Part shown: one piece after another, positions 12,693 through 19,596 of the stretch
Numbering within the stretch: position 1 is the first letter of the stretch
Layout: every line of letters begins with the position of its first letter
From: a virus
IMG/VR virus record: IMGVR_UViG_3300047564_006915
Span: 1 to 21,476 of that record
Length of the DNA stretch: 21,476 nt
Reading direction: 5' to 3' (one strand)
The notes under the pieces: model-generated
Database searches by the model: none
The model's input: the letters and a program-made list of their open reading frames with translations, nothing else
What the model was told of the DNA's origin: nothing
Translations under genes and position numbers: made by a program

Positions 12693-13393
12693 TGAGTAAA
12701 GACATCACACAAATTGTCCGTCAGACACTTGGCTTAAGCGGTGAGACAGCCAAGAGCTCAAAGCGGCTCGACGAGGCGCTTGTTGCCGACCCTAAGCCCT
12801 TCAATCTTCCTACAGAGTTCCAGAGTGCTGGCACAAAACGTGCTCACTTTGAGCTGTATGAAAACTACATCAAGGCCTTCAACCGCATCAGCGCAGAACT
12901 AGACAGCGTCGATAGGACAGAAGTTAATTCCAACAACAGTCAGTTTCGCTCGTTGAAGATCGATGAAACCTACAACATGAACGCGATCTTCCTCCACGAG
13001 CTCTACTTTGCCAACATCAGTGATCTGCACAGCAAGATCACAATGGACTCGCTCACTTACATGCGGCTCCAGCGCGACTTTGGCACGTTCGACAAGTGGC
13101 AGGAGGATTTCCTCGCCTGCTGTCAGGCATCACGCTGCGGTTGGGCAGTCACATACTACAACCTCTTCACACAGACATACATGAATGCTGTCGTTGATCT
13201 ACACAGCATTGAGATCCCGGTTGGGTGCTTTCCAGTGATCGTGATGGACGTGTGGCAGCATGCCTACTACAAGGATTACCTCAGGGATGTGAAGACATAC
13301 AGCATCGCGATGATGAAGGAGCTCAACTGGCGAGTCATCGAGGATCGCTTCAAGCAATCTGAGCGCGTCGCACAAGCAATGAGGTCACTATGA
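12692..13393 (+). CDS. Fe/Mn superoxide dismutase-fold protein
   Basis: 233 residues. The C-terminal half follows the Fe/Mn superoxide dismutase layout: FDKWQEDFLACCQASRCGWAV (133-153, family pattern f-x-x-F-x-x-x-g-x-GW-x-W), PVIVMDVWQHAYYKDY (181-196, family DVWEHAYY-x-xY) and NWRVIEDRF (212-220, family NW-x-x-v-x-x-R). All four metal ligands can be placed: H52, H102, D186 and H190; the H102-D186 distance of 84 is close to 86 in E. coli SodA. Differences: Glu of the WEHAYY motif is Gln (Q189), and the N-terminal hairpin region is shortened. If active it would dismutate superoxide; Q189 and its place within an operon of small orphan genes allow a structural role instead. Overlaps on both sides (TAATG and ATGA). 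Confidence 0.85.
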   Translation: MSKDITQIVRQTLGLSGETAKSSKRLDEALVADPKPFNLPTEFQSAGTKRAHFELYENYIKAFNRISAELDSVDRTEVNSNNSQFRSLKIDETYNMNAIFLHELYFANISDLHSKITMDSLTYMRLQRDFGTFDKWQEDFLACCQASRCGWAVTYYNLFTQTYMNAVVDLHSIEIPVGCFPVIVMDVWQHAYYKDYLRDVKTYSIAMMKELNWRVIEDRFKQSERVAQAMRSL

Positions 13394-14013
13394 GATCAAG
13401 GCAGACAAGCAGGCGTCGCAGGCTCTACGAGGAAAGCGACGTAGAAAGTGTGTCAGTTGTTGATAAGATGACAGGCAGCACCCGCCTTTCACTCGACTCA
13501 GTCGACGACCAGATCGACTCATACATCATTAAGTTCGAGGCAGAAGCTGCAGAAGCTGTTGAGTCAGAAGAGGAAATGATCTTTGAGGCGCTCAAGCGCA
13601 GGTCGCTTTTAGGTTTACTCTATGAGCAGGACGAGGCTCCCACCGACTTGTTCACGGGAGATCCTGCTGCTCCCGCTCCAGATGATGAGGCGCCTGAGCC
13701 CGAAGACAGCTCAGAGATGAAAGATGATCTGAAGCCTGCGCCTCTCGTTAAGTCAGCGATAGACATCGACCTCTTCACAAAGAAGCTGGCTCGCTTAGTG
13801 ATGAATAATAAGCGGCTGCTTGACGTCGAGTCGGTCATCATCAACCGCGCGATGCTCTTCCTCAAGAAGAACTACAGCCAAGAGTACGTGGATCGCATGA
13901 AGGAAGTGCTGGATACGCAGTTTGACTTTAATATGGACGATCAAGATTTCCTGTACGCACCTGACGCACCCGGCTCAGAAGGCAAGCCCACAGGCGGTAC
14001 TGGCGGCGCATGA
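13390..14013 (+). CDS. acidic two-part protein with Pro/Ala linker
   Basis: 207 residues, starting in an ATGA overlap with the SOD-like gene. The first 11 residues are basic (MRSRQTSRRRR) and are followed by LYEESDVESVSV and DSVDDQIDSYIIKFEAEA, an acidic helical segment to about residue 80. A Pro/Ala/Glu/Asp linker (about 83-118) leads to a helical domain (IDIDLFTKKLARLVMNN, VESVIINRAMLFLKKNY, EYVDRMKEVLDTQF; about 123-187) and a Gly-rich tail. No enzyme motif is visible. The plan resembles phage assembly or virion proteins, and its order next to other overlapping orphan genes supports that, but no family can be named. The stop overlaps the next ATG (ATGA at 14010). Confidence 0.78.
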   Translation: MRSRQTSRRRRLYEESDVESVSVVDKMTGSTRLSLDSVDDQIDSYIIKFEAEAAEAVESEEEMIFEALKRRSLLGLLYEQDEAPTDLFTGDPAAPAPDDEAPEPEDSSEMKDDLKPAPLVKSAIDIDLFTKKLARLVMNNKRLLDVESVIINRAMLFLKKNYSQEYVDRMKEVLDTQFDFNMDDQDFLYAPDAPGSEGKPTGGTGGA

Positions 14014-14312
14014 AGAAGCAGATCGACACGCAGCGTCTGATCAGTTTTGAGACAAAGAAGTCGGTTCACATCAACATCCCCAGAGAGACACACGGATTAG
14101 TTAGAGCACAGTGCTTCAAGTACAGCCTGACAATGCAGGACGTATTTGAGGAGCTCGCGCAGATGATTGCTGCTGAAGATCCCGATGCGCTGGAGATGAT
14201 GTCGAACCTGGCGATGAAAAAGCGGGATGCGTCAATAAAACGCCTTTCAGCGTCAGATGCAGAATCTATATTCAACATTATAGAAGATAACAATCCACTC
14301 TCAGACGGATGA
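14010..14312 (+). CDS. ribbon-helix-helix DNA-binding-like protein
   Basis: 100 residues. KKSVHINIPRETHGLVRAQ (16-34) followed by YSLTMQDVFEELAQMI (38-53) fits the ribbon-helix-helix (MetJ/Arc/CopG) fold: a short beta strand with alternating side chains (VHINI), helix A after the conserved Pro, a turn at S39-T41, then helix B. Such proteins bind DNA as dimers through the ribbon. The last 45 residues are a basic helix and an acidic tail. It could be a transcriptional regulator of the phage or a protein that places DNA at the capsid. Starts in an ATGA overlap with the upstream gene and ends in one with the downstream gene, so expression is tied to the 12692-14605 operon. Confidence 0.75.
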   Translation: MKKQIDTQRLISFETKKSVHINIPRETHGLVRAQCFKYSLTMQDVFEELAQMIAAEDPDALEMMSNLAMKKRDASIKRLSASDAESIFNIIEDNNPLSDG

Positions 14313-14605
14313 TGACATTGTTCAACAAACTAAGATCTCTCTTCATCGTTGATGAGGTCAAAGATAAGACAGAAGCACTAGAGAACCAGCTGAAAGAAGC
14401 ATGTGATAGAATTTCCCTGCTTGAGAGGAAGCTAGTTGATCAAGATGCCATCTTAATCGACCACCACAAGACGATCGCTGCACTTGCGATGATACAGACA
14501 AATCTGCTGGCTGAGATGGAACGTGCAGCTAAGAACGCGAGCTTGAAGCGCACCAAGATGACTTCTCACACAACGTCATCAAAAGGTGACGATTTCATTA
14601 ACTAG
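14309..14605 (+). CDS. coiled-coil protein, 98 aa
   Basis: Starts at ATG 14309 (overlapping TGA of the previous gene) or ATG 14312. Residues 1-15 are hydrophobic and basic (MMTLFNKLRSLFIV). Residues about 17-75 carry a continuous heptad pattern (VKDKTEALENQLKEACDRI, LLERKLVDQDAILIDHHK, IQTNLLAEMERAAKNAS) typical of a parallel coiled coil, interrupted once near residues 54-60. The tail is Ser/Thr/Lys-rich. It is the last gene of the overlapping series that begins at 12393; after it comes a 41-base gap with a promoter-like TATATT. No function can be named; small coiled-coil proteins are common as chaperones or trimerisation parts of phage structures. Confidence 0.75.
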   Translation: MMTLFNKLRSLFIVDEVKDKTEALENQLKEACDRISLLERKLVDQDAILIDHHKTIAALAMIQTNLLAEMERAAKNASLKRTKMTSHTTSSKGDDFIN

Positions 14606-14609
14606 CTTT

Positions 14610-14657
14610 ACGATCTGCGCGATATATTTATCTGCAGAGGTTTTAGATGCAGATTGT
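14610..14657 (+). promoter_or_regulatory. hairpin spanning the start of the 14647 gene, with TATATT inside
   Basis: ACGATCTGCG (14610-14619) can pair with TGCAGATTGT (14648-14657), ten pairs including two G-T. TATATT at 14623-14628 would place an RNA start near 14635, after the left arm. A rival 6-bp stem, ATCTGC 14630-14635 with GCAGAT 14649-14654, puts the AGAGG ribosome-binding site (14636-14640) in its loop. No -35 box is clear; the element also matches T4-late TATAAATA at 6 of 8. Confidence 0.4.
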
Positions 14658-16905
14658 CGTCAAGAAGAAAGTTCTTGAGGAGATGATTGACCAAGTTGTT
14701 CGCGAGGTCAGCTCTTTTCACAGCGTAAGAATAGATGAGATCCCAGCCAAGCTCGATGACGAGGACGTCGTCAAGCCCACTGAGGAGATGGCCACACAGC
14801 TCTCTACGCAGAAGCCTAACGTTGACGATGACGCCTATAAGCCCGTCAATACGTCAGAGCTTACAAAGGCTGCGTCAGCTGTCGCAGAGAAGGTGCCTCA
14901 GGACAAGGTGCAGAAGTTCTACAAGCAGCTTAAGGATCTTGCACAACAGACAGTTGACGGAAAAGAAACAGACGACAGCATGTTGAGTGAGAGAAAGATG
15001 GCCAGCATCCTCTCATTCCTGCTCGATCGTCCTGTGCATCTCCGCGAAGCTCGTAAAGGAGACATCGATCCACGGTCGCCCGAGGGGATTGCGATTGATG
15101 CACAGATTAAAGCTGCTGATGCTAACGTCGATACATTTATGGCAAATATTGAGAGACAAGATAGACGGCAGCCTGGCGCAGCAAGCTTGGGTCGCATTCC
15201 TTCTCTAACAATGAGTGTTGTCTACTCACTGCTTGCTGCGATTGCCAAGAAAGCTGGCGAGCAGTTCAAGCGCCCACAAGATCTTGCAGACATCAAGGCA
15301 GAGCTTCTTCAACCTGGTGCAATAACACTGTCTGATGACAAACGGAAGATGAAGCTGCGCGCTCGTGGAACCACAGCAGAAGTGGGCGGCTTTGGAACGG
15401 CCCTGCACAATGTCTCAAAAGAGCAGATGATTGCTGCAGCAGAGAAGGCAATAAACGACCACTTCGATGAGCTTGTTGAGTTCATCACGACAGGTCACCT
15501 GATGGGTGACCCATCCAGCGGCATCAAGCGCGAACGTGAAGGATCGCTTAGAACTGAAGCGGGCGACCTTGCTAAAGAGATTTTAATCCAACTTGGTGAA
15601 CAGCTCCCAATCAGTGCAAGTGTACCAGATGACACACTTAGAAGTTTTGGTACTGAATTGGGTGAATTTATTAAGAATACACTCAGCCCAGAGAATAATC
15701 AGTTTTCCTACACGTTTGCTGATCTTGTTATCAAGGTGAAAAAGGGCAAGAAGGGTCAAGAGGCAGCCGAAGAAGAGGAAGAAGATGCTGATGAAGTAAG
15801 CACAGTGAAGCAAGTCATCATTGACTTGTCTAAAGTTGCCGATGACATACAGCAACTTCCTGCAGAAGCTGGTGCCTATTCACGCGGTGACATGACAGCA
15901 ATAGGACAGATGCAGATCGGTCGTGTCAACACAGCTGAATTCTTCAAGAATGAACTTGCTCAATCCATCATGACAAACATTGAAGATCTGTTGGAAAAAT
16001 TTGTCAAGGTCAAGCGTGACAAGTTCGCAGCAGGCATAGAAGGCCGCAACTTAGCATCTGACATACTTCGACGCATGGGTGGATCAAGAGCAGACATACC
16101 TGCTGAGAAAGTTAATTTGCTCATGAGAGACATCAGTCAGTCGGGTGAGGAGGAGGGACAGACACCTGAGGAGATCGAGCGCCGGCAGTTTGATGCACTC
16201 TTTGCGTCAGACGTCCTTAGCAGAGAGCGCTTTGACATGAGGGTAGGCCTCTATCAGGCTTTTATTGAAGAATTCATGGGGCCTGTAATCTTCCTTGCTT
16301 CTAAGTCATTTGAGGATAGCACCAGAGTAAGTAGGGAATTCCAGAATGCCGCATTGAAGCCACTCAACCAGATTGCAGACAAAGATCCCGTCTTCAGCAT
16401 GTACACAGACGTCTTGAAGATGTTCGGAAGTAGCAGAAAGATGCAGGTGTCAAAGTTCTTTAGAACCTATGAAAAGATCCTGCAAGATCCTGGATTTAAG
16501 GCGTTCGTTGAAAATCAGACAGGTGCAACAGGAGTGTCAGATCTTAGTCGTGCATCAACAGCCTTCTTTGATAAAGACATCACACTCGTCTTCATCGTCA
16601 ATATGGCAGCTGCATATGCTAAGACAAAGCTTCGTGAGCCTACCATGGTGCACTCGCTTGTTGGAAAGACACAAGATGATGAATTTAATATTGTCAAATC
16701 TTTCAAAAATTACCTGGAGAAAGACGTCATCGATGGCATCAAGGATGGCGACCCAGAGCCTCTCAAGTTACTCAAGAAAGTCGAGGACATGATCGAGGAC
16801 AGCGGGATGGGTTTCGTCAAGAAGCAGCCTGAGAAGAAGAAAAAGGGTGAACCCGTGAGTGAAGCTGCCATCCTGCGCAGTATAATCAGGCGTGCAATCC
16901 GCTGA
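14647..16905 (+). CDS. large helical orphan protein, 752 aa
   Basis: ATG 14647 is preceded by AGAGG at 14636-14640. The protein is almost entirely predicted helix by eye, with no signal peptide, membrane segment or recognisable catalytic motif. It starts with a helix (KKKVLEEMIDQVVREVSSF), has an acidic, unordered region at 30-75, a long helical body, a Lys/Glu-rich stretch around 365-385 that includes EEEEEDAD, and ends with a Lys-rich linker and the helix AAILRSIIRRAIR (740-752). The amphipathic ends are like those of several other proteins here. Large helical proteins in this setting are often internal head, scaffold or assembly proteins, but this is inference from size and neighbours. The last codons hold no ribosome-binding site; the next gene has its own AGGAGG in the 12-base gap. 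Confidence 0.82.
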   Translation: MQIVVKKKVLEEMIDQVVREVSSFHSVRIDEIPAKLDDEDVVKPTEEMATQLSTQKPNVDDDAYKPVNTSELTKAASAVAEKVPQDKVQKFYKQLKDLAQQTVDGKETDDSMLSERKMASILSFLLDRPVHLREARKGDIDPRSPEGIAIDAQIKAADANVDTFMANIERQDRRQPGAASLGRIPSLTMSVVYSLLAAIAKKAGEQFKRPQDLADIKAELLQPGAITLSDDKRKMKLRARGTTAEVGGFGTALHNVSKEQMIAAAEKAINDHFDELVEFITTGHLMGDPSSGIKREREGSLRTEAGDLAKEILIQLGEQLPISASVPDDTLRSFGTELGEFIKNTLSPENNQFSYTFADLVIKVKKGKKGQEAAEEEEEDADEVSTVKQVIIDLSKVADDIQQLPAEAGAYSRGDMTAIGQMQIGRVNTAEFFKNELAQSIMTNIEDLLEKFVKVKRDKFAAGIEGRNLASDILRRMGGSRADIPAEKVNLLMRDISQSGEEEGQTPEEIERRQFDALFASDVLSRERFDMRVGLYQAFIEEFMGPVIFLASKSFEDSTRVSREFQNAALKPLNQIADKDPVFSMYTDVLKMFGSSRKMQVSKFFRTYEKILQDPGFKAFVENQTGATGVSDLSRASTAFFDKDITLVFIVNMAAAYAKTKLREPTMVHSLVGKTQDDEFNIVKSFKNYLEKDVIDGIKDGDPEPLKLLKKVEDMIEDSGMGFVKKQPEKKKKGEPVSEAAILRSIIRRAIR

Positions 16906-16917
16906 TTAGGAGGCGCT

Positions 16918-17253
16918 GTGAGCTTTGGATTTAAACTTCCCTTCCGCGAGGAGGGGCTTCCCGTCAAGGTCGACCAGAGCACATGGGCGCACTTCGACGA
17001 TGGCAGAAAGCTGAGGAAGACATACGAGTTTGTCAAGTTCAGAGCTTTCCACTCCTTTGTCTCAGAGTTGCTCGTCAAGGCACGACAGATGCACCACGAG
17101 CCGCACATCGAGCTCGAGGGGCTGAAGGTCACGATCACGCTGCAGACCCGTGTGATCGACGATGTGTCAGAGCAAGATCTCGTCCTGTCACGGTTCTGTG
17201 ACGACCTCTACAACGACGTCCGTTACTACTACGGCACTGATAAGGTCGCCTGA
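16918..17253 (+). CDS. pterin-4a-carbinolamine dehydratase-like protein
   Basis: 111 residues, starting with GTG 16918 after a strong TAGGAGG (16907-16913). From residue 23 the order matches the PCD/DCoH fold: W23-x-x-F-x-D-x-x-x-L (family W-x-l-x-d-x-L-x-r-x-F), TYEFVKFRAFHSFVSELLVKA (35-55), MHHEPHIELEGLKVTITLQT (58-77) and SEQDLVLSRFCDDL (84-97). In the family the signature H-H-P after the first long helix supplies the active-site histidines; here it is HHEP (H59, H60). The enzyme dehydrates 4a-hydroxytetrahydropterin, and the fold can also bind other proteins or RNA. No aromatic hydroxylase is visible, so the role is open: pterin recycling, or a structural use of the fold. It overlaps the next start by one base (TGATG). 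Confidence 0.75.
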   Translation: MSFGFKLPFREEGLPVKVDQSTWAHFDDGRKLRKTYEFVKFRAFHSFVSELLVKARQMHHEPHIELEGLKVTITLQTRVIDDVSEQDLVLSRFCDDLYNDVRYYYGTDKVA

Positions 17254-17618
17254 TGCTACTAATGAGTGACGATCTGACAGATCGAATAATTTTGGCACAC
17301 GACGAAGATGATGACGGTCAAGTCGACACCATCACGTCTGTTGACGTCACATTCCACCTCGACGGTTCACAAATCACCATTCCGCTCAAGAAGATGATCT
17401 TCTCGACCGATGAGATCACATTGTCCTTCACAGCAGTACCTGCTCTACCCGTCATGCTGCACCAGCATGAGGGTGCCGTGAAGTGCGTCGTCACTGCAGG
17501 TCACCACGCGTTAGATTTTGACCTGAAAAACTGTGCAGTCACGTGGGATAATACGGAAGGAAAGCAACTTTGCACGATAGTTAATAGATTAGAGCAGCAT
17601 GCTAGGAGATCTGAATGA
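17253..17618 (+). CDS. hypothetical protein, about 120 aa
   Basis: Two in-frame starts: ATG 17253, overlapping the previous stop (TGATG), and ATG 17262 (MSDDLTD), which gives 118 residues. The protein is acidic and reads as beta-rich, with alternating strands (SVDVTFHLDGSQITIPL, DEITLSFTAVPALPVML, GAVKCVVTAG, HALDFDLKNCAVTW) and a short helical end (VNRLEQHARRSE). Three cysteines, C61, C86 and C102 approximately, are too far apart for a zinc site to be obvious. No family is recognised. The ATGA overlap with the next small gene at 17615 continues a tight run of coupled genes from 16918 to 17788. Confidence 0.75.
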   Translation: MLLMSDDLTDRIILAHDEDDDGQVDTITSVDVTFHLDGSQITIPLKKMIFSTDEITLSFTAVPALPVMLHQHEGAVKCVVTAGHHALDFDLKNCAVTWDNTEGKQLCTIVNRLEQHARRSE

Positions 17619-17788
17619 GCCAAGAGTTCGACTTCAGTAAGTTTATGGAAGACATCGTTGAGCGCGAGGAGCACCAAGCCGAGCGCGTCGTTGAGTGGCA
17701 GCGCGACCAGGATCAGCATCCTGCCCGCATCTACAACAAGCTCTACCGAGAGCTTCCCCAGAACCGCACAAAGTGGGGCGGGCGATGA
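17615..17788 (+). CDS. small protein, 57 aa
   Basis: An open frame of 58 codons from ATG 17615 to TGA 17786-17788, linked by ATGA overlaps to both neighbours (stop of the upstream gene at 17616-17618, start of the downstream gene at 17785). CTAGGAGA at about 17602-17609 lies 5-6 bases upstream. It starts MSQEFDFSKFMEDIVEREEH, has a charged helix to about residue 36, and ends with YRELPQNRTKWGGR. It fills a stretch that would otherwise be without a gene and has the same dense codon usage as its neighbours. No function can be named; small charged helical proteins in such operons are often assembly cofactors. Confidence 0.75.
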   Translation: MSQEFDFSKFMEDIVEREEHQAERVVEWQRDQDQHPARIYNKLYRELPQNRTKWGGR

Positions 17789-18513
17789 GCACGATCAAGA
17801 TAAAAAATGCTAACCAGCTGGCACAGTTTCTGAAGGTCCTGGCCGAGGAGAGCGTCACCACAGCTCAGGTCGACATCGACGACGAGCGGCGCCGGCAGAA
17901 GAGTGCTGCAAGCGCCACCAAGCGTGATCTGGGGCGATTCATGCAGGAAGAGGATGCACCTGGTGCTGCACCAGCTGCACCGCCTGCTCCTGAGCCACCT
18001 GCCGACCTCGCTGCTGATCCCACGATGGCTGCACCACCCAAGGAGAAGGCAGCACCATCTGCTGCACCTGCACCAGGTGAGGAGGATCCACTTGAACCCT
18101 CCTTTGACGCGATGACACGCGCGATCCTCGACCTCCGCAGCGGCAAGTCAGTGCGGGACAGTGCGATCGAGACGGAGCTTGAGGCCTACTACGACCGCCT
18201 CCAGGACGCTGAACGTTACGCGATGATCATCTTCCTCCGTGCTCTGTCGGGCATCGTCACCGGTAAGATGACAGGTGCCCAGGCTGCCGAGCCCGGTGAT
18301 GAGCCCCACGGCATCACCATCAGCCGCGCAGGCGAGGAAGAGGCTGCACCCGAGGCACCCCCAGCTGAGGAGCCTGCAGCAGGTGCAACACCCCCAGCAG
18401 CACCCGCAGCTCCCGAGGAGCCACCGGCACCAGCCGGCCCAATCCAGGTGGGCAGCCCAGTCACCGAGGCATTCCGTGAGCGGATCAGGCAGCTGATCAG
18501 AGCCAACAAGTAA
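17785..18513 (+). CDS. Ala/Pro-rich protein with a helical core, possible head-associated protein
   Basis: 242 residues from ATG 17785; earlier in-frame starts (17695) lie inside the 57-residue gene and break the ATGA overlap, so this one is preferred. Residues 1-28 form a helix (NANQLAQFLKVLAEES), followed by a basic segment (DERRRQKSAASATKRDLG) and a long Ala/Pro/Glu linker (about 58-100). A compact helical module (FDAMTRAILDLRSGKSVRD, AIETELEAYYDRLQDAER, AMIIFLRALSGIVTG; 107-160) is the only folded-looking core. A second linker (about 165-222) leads to the terminal helix EAFRERIRQLIRANK. Folded core, long flexible linkers and terminal L-I-R helix recur in the neighbours. I cannot name the family; a scaffold or virion role is plausible. 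Confidence 0.78.
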   Translation: MSTIKIKNANQLAQFLKVLAEESVTTAQVDIDDERRRQKSAASATKRDLGRFMQEEDAPGAAPAAPPAPEPPADLAADPTMAAPPKEKAAPSAAPAPGEEDPLEPSFDAMTRAILDLRSGKSVRDSAIETELEAYYDRLQDAERYAMIIFLRALSGIVTGKMTGAQAAEPGDEPHGITISRAGEEEAAPEAPPAEEPAAGATPPAAPAAPEEPPAPAGPIQVGSPVTEAFRERIRQLIRANK

Positions 18514-18517
18514 TCTC

Positions 18518-18733
18518 ATGCCCCGGCGCCCCGAGCACTACGGTTCGATCCAGTACCTCGAGGAGATGGATAAGATCCTCAGGACGCTGGATGAGCTGCG
18601 TCACTGCATGGGACGGGATGAGCGTAAAGAGAGGTATACAGTGTCGAGAGCGATGGACAGCATCAGACACCTGCGTGGGAAGGCGAAGCGCCACGGCGTG
18701 CGGTTGGGTTTGATCGCTGAGGAGGATGTGTGA
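18518..18733 (+). CDS. small basic protein, 71 aa
   Basis: ATG 18518 follows the previous stop by four bases; no clear Shine-Dalgarno is visible, so translational coupling is likely. The protein is helical and basic: SIQYLEEMDKILRTLDELRHCMG (10-32), then VSRAMDSIRHLRGKAKRHGVRLGLIAEEDV. One cysteine, no motif. Its end contains the ribosome-binding site GGAGG (18721-18725) for the next gene, which starts with GTG 18730 overlapping TGA 18731-18733. No family is recognised. Basic helical proteins of this size may bind nucleic acid or an acidic partner such as those encoded nearby. Confidence 0.7.
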   Translation: MPRRPEHYGSIQYLEEMDKILRTLDELRHCMGRDERKERYTVSRAMDSIRHLRGKAKRHGVRLGLIAEEDV

Positions 18734-19527
18734 GAAGAGCATTGACAGAGCAAACAGTCCTCAGGGCAGTCATCCGAGAGATCATCAGTGAAGCGCCCTA
18801 CCAGAGTTCCCAGCGTGTGCAGCTTGGGCAGGTACGTTTCAAGGGGCCCTCGCTTAAAGGCCTCCTCATTGCCACCGGGGTCGTGGGATTGATCGGCCTC
18901 TACAACTGGATGGAGGACGCTTTCAACTGTGGTCAAGACAACAAGCGGTTCCCACTCGTCGACACACCCAAGCTGTTCGATGAAGCTAAACGTGCTCCTA
19001 AGTGGAGCGACGCTATTCAGACCGCTTACAAGACGCAGTTCAATCCAAACACTCCAGCTGCCACCGATGGCAAACCCGCTGCTGACATCACTCGGGCCTT
19101 CGAGCTCTACTCGTCTGTCGTCGACGCCGGCGGCGCGATGGCGGCGTGGCCCAGCAGCTCTAAGGAATATGCCGGGCTCACCGCGTCCGATGCCAAGAAA
19201 AAGGTCGCCGAAGCTCTGATAAAGACGTTGAGCATCTACTCCAACTGCCCGCCAGAATTACTAGGTCCAAAGCTCTATGGGGCGGGCTATGCAAGTGACA
19301 ACTATGATAATCCGCCCGTTGAACTACAGACACGAGACGGTTACATCAAGCTTCTCCGCGACGTCGTCGATAACACACACGACACCTGGGTCGAGGGTAT
19401 CACGGAGCAGAGAGACGCACTCTCAATAAGATTTGGCAGTGAAAGTGCTGCAGTGAAAGCTGATTTTGATAGGGCGCTGAAGACAGAGGACACTAAATAC
19501 AAGCAAGTTGTACAGAAAATCAAGTAG
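18730..19527 (+). CDS. membrane-segment protein, 265 aa
   Basis: Starts with GTG 18730 (GTGA overlap with the upstream stop) after GGAGG. The N-terminus is the recurring amphipathic helix, ALTEQTVLRAVIREIISEAP (4-23). A single hydrophobic segment follows at about 44-60 (GLLIATGVVGLIGLYNW) and then about 200 polar residues without signal cleavage. Repeated aromatic-Asp/Asn patterns (SNCPPELLG, YGAGYASDNYDNPP) and long helices near the end (DGYIKLLRDVVDNTHDTWVEG, SAAVKADFDRALK) are visible. Two cysteines, C67 and C175 approximately. A phage inner-membrane or virion-internal protein that inserts in the membrane at infection would fit, but nothing in the sequence decides this. Confidence 0.75.
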   Translation: MRRALTEQTVLRAVIREIISEAPYQSSQRVQLGQVRFKGPSLKGLLIATGVVGLIGLYNWMEDAFNCGQDNKRFPLVDTPKLFDEAKRAPKWSDAIQTAYKTQFNPNTPAATDGKPAADITRAFELYSSVVDAGGAMAAWPSSSKEYAGLTASDAKKKVAEALIKTLSIYSNCPPELLGPKLYGAGYASDNYDNPPVELQTRDGYIKLLRDVVDNTHDTWVEGITEQRDALSIRFGSESAAVKADFDRALKTEDTKYKQVVQKIK

Positions 19528-19546
19528 CATAATGATGCTGGTGAAG

Positions 19547-19595
19547 TTTAATCTTCTGCGTGCATGTGTAGATTTGTCTACATAAGAGGTTTAAA
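19547..19595 (+). promoter_or_regulatory. imperfect hairpin pairing with the ribosome-binding site of the 19597 gene
   Basis: TTTAA (19547-19551) and CTTCT (19553-19557) can pair with TTAAA (19591-19595) and AGAGG (19585-19589), ten pairs with one T-T mismatch and one G-T. AGAGG is the ribosome-binding site of ATG 19597. Inside, TGTAGA (19567-19572) pairs with TCTACA (19577-19582) around a four-base loop. TTTAAT (19547-19552) matches the -10 consensus at 5 of 6 but has no -35. Upstream, AGCAT-AATG-ATGCT (19526-19539) is a small separate stem. Confidence 0.4.
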
Positions 19596-19596
19596 T

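Noticed and set aside
16881-16886. Perfect TATAAT near the end of the large orphan gene
   Set aside because: No -35 or extended element is present, and it encodes conserved-looking terminal residues (SIIR); not counted as a promoter.
17695-17784. Upstream extension of the Ala/Pro-rich protein to ATG 17695
   Set aside because: It would overlap the 57-residue gene by 90 bases; ATG 17785 keeps the ATGA overlap seen at neighbouring junctions.
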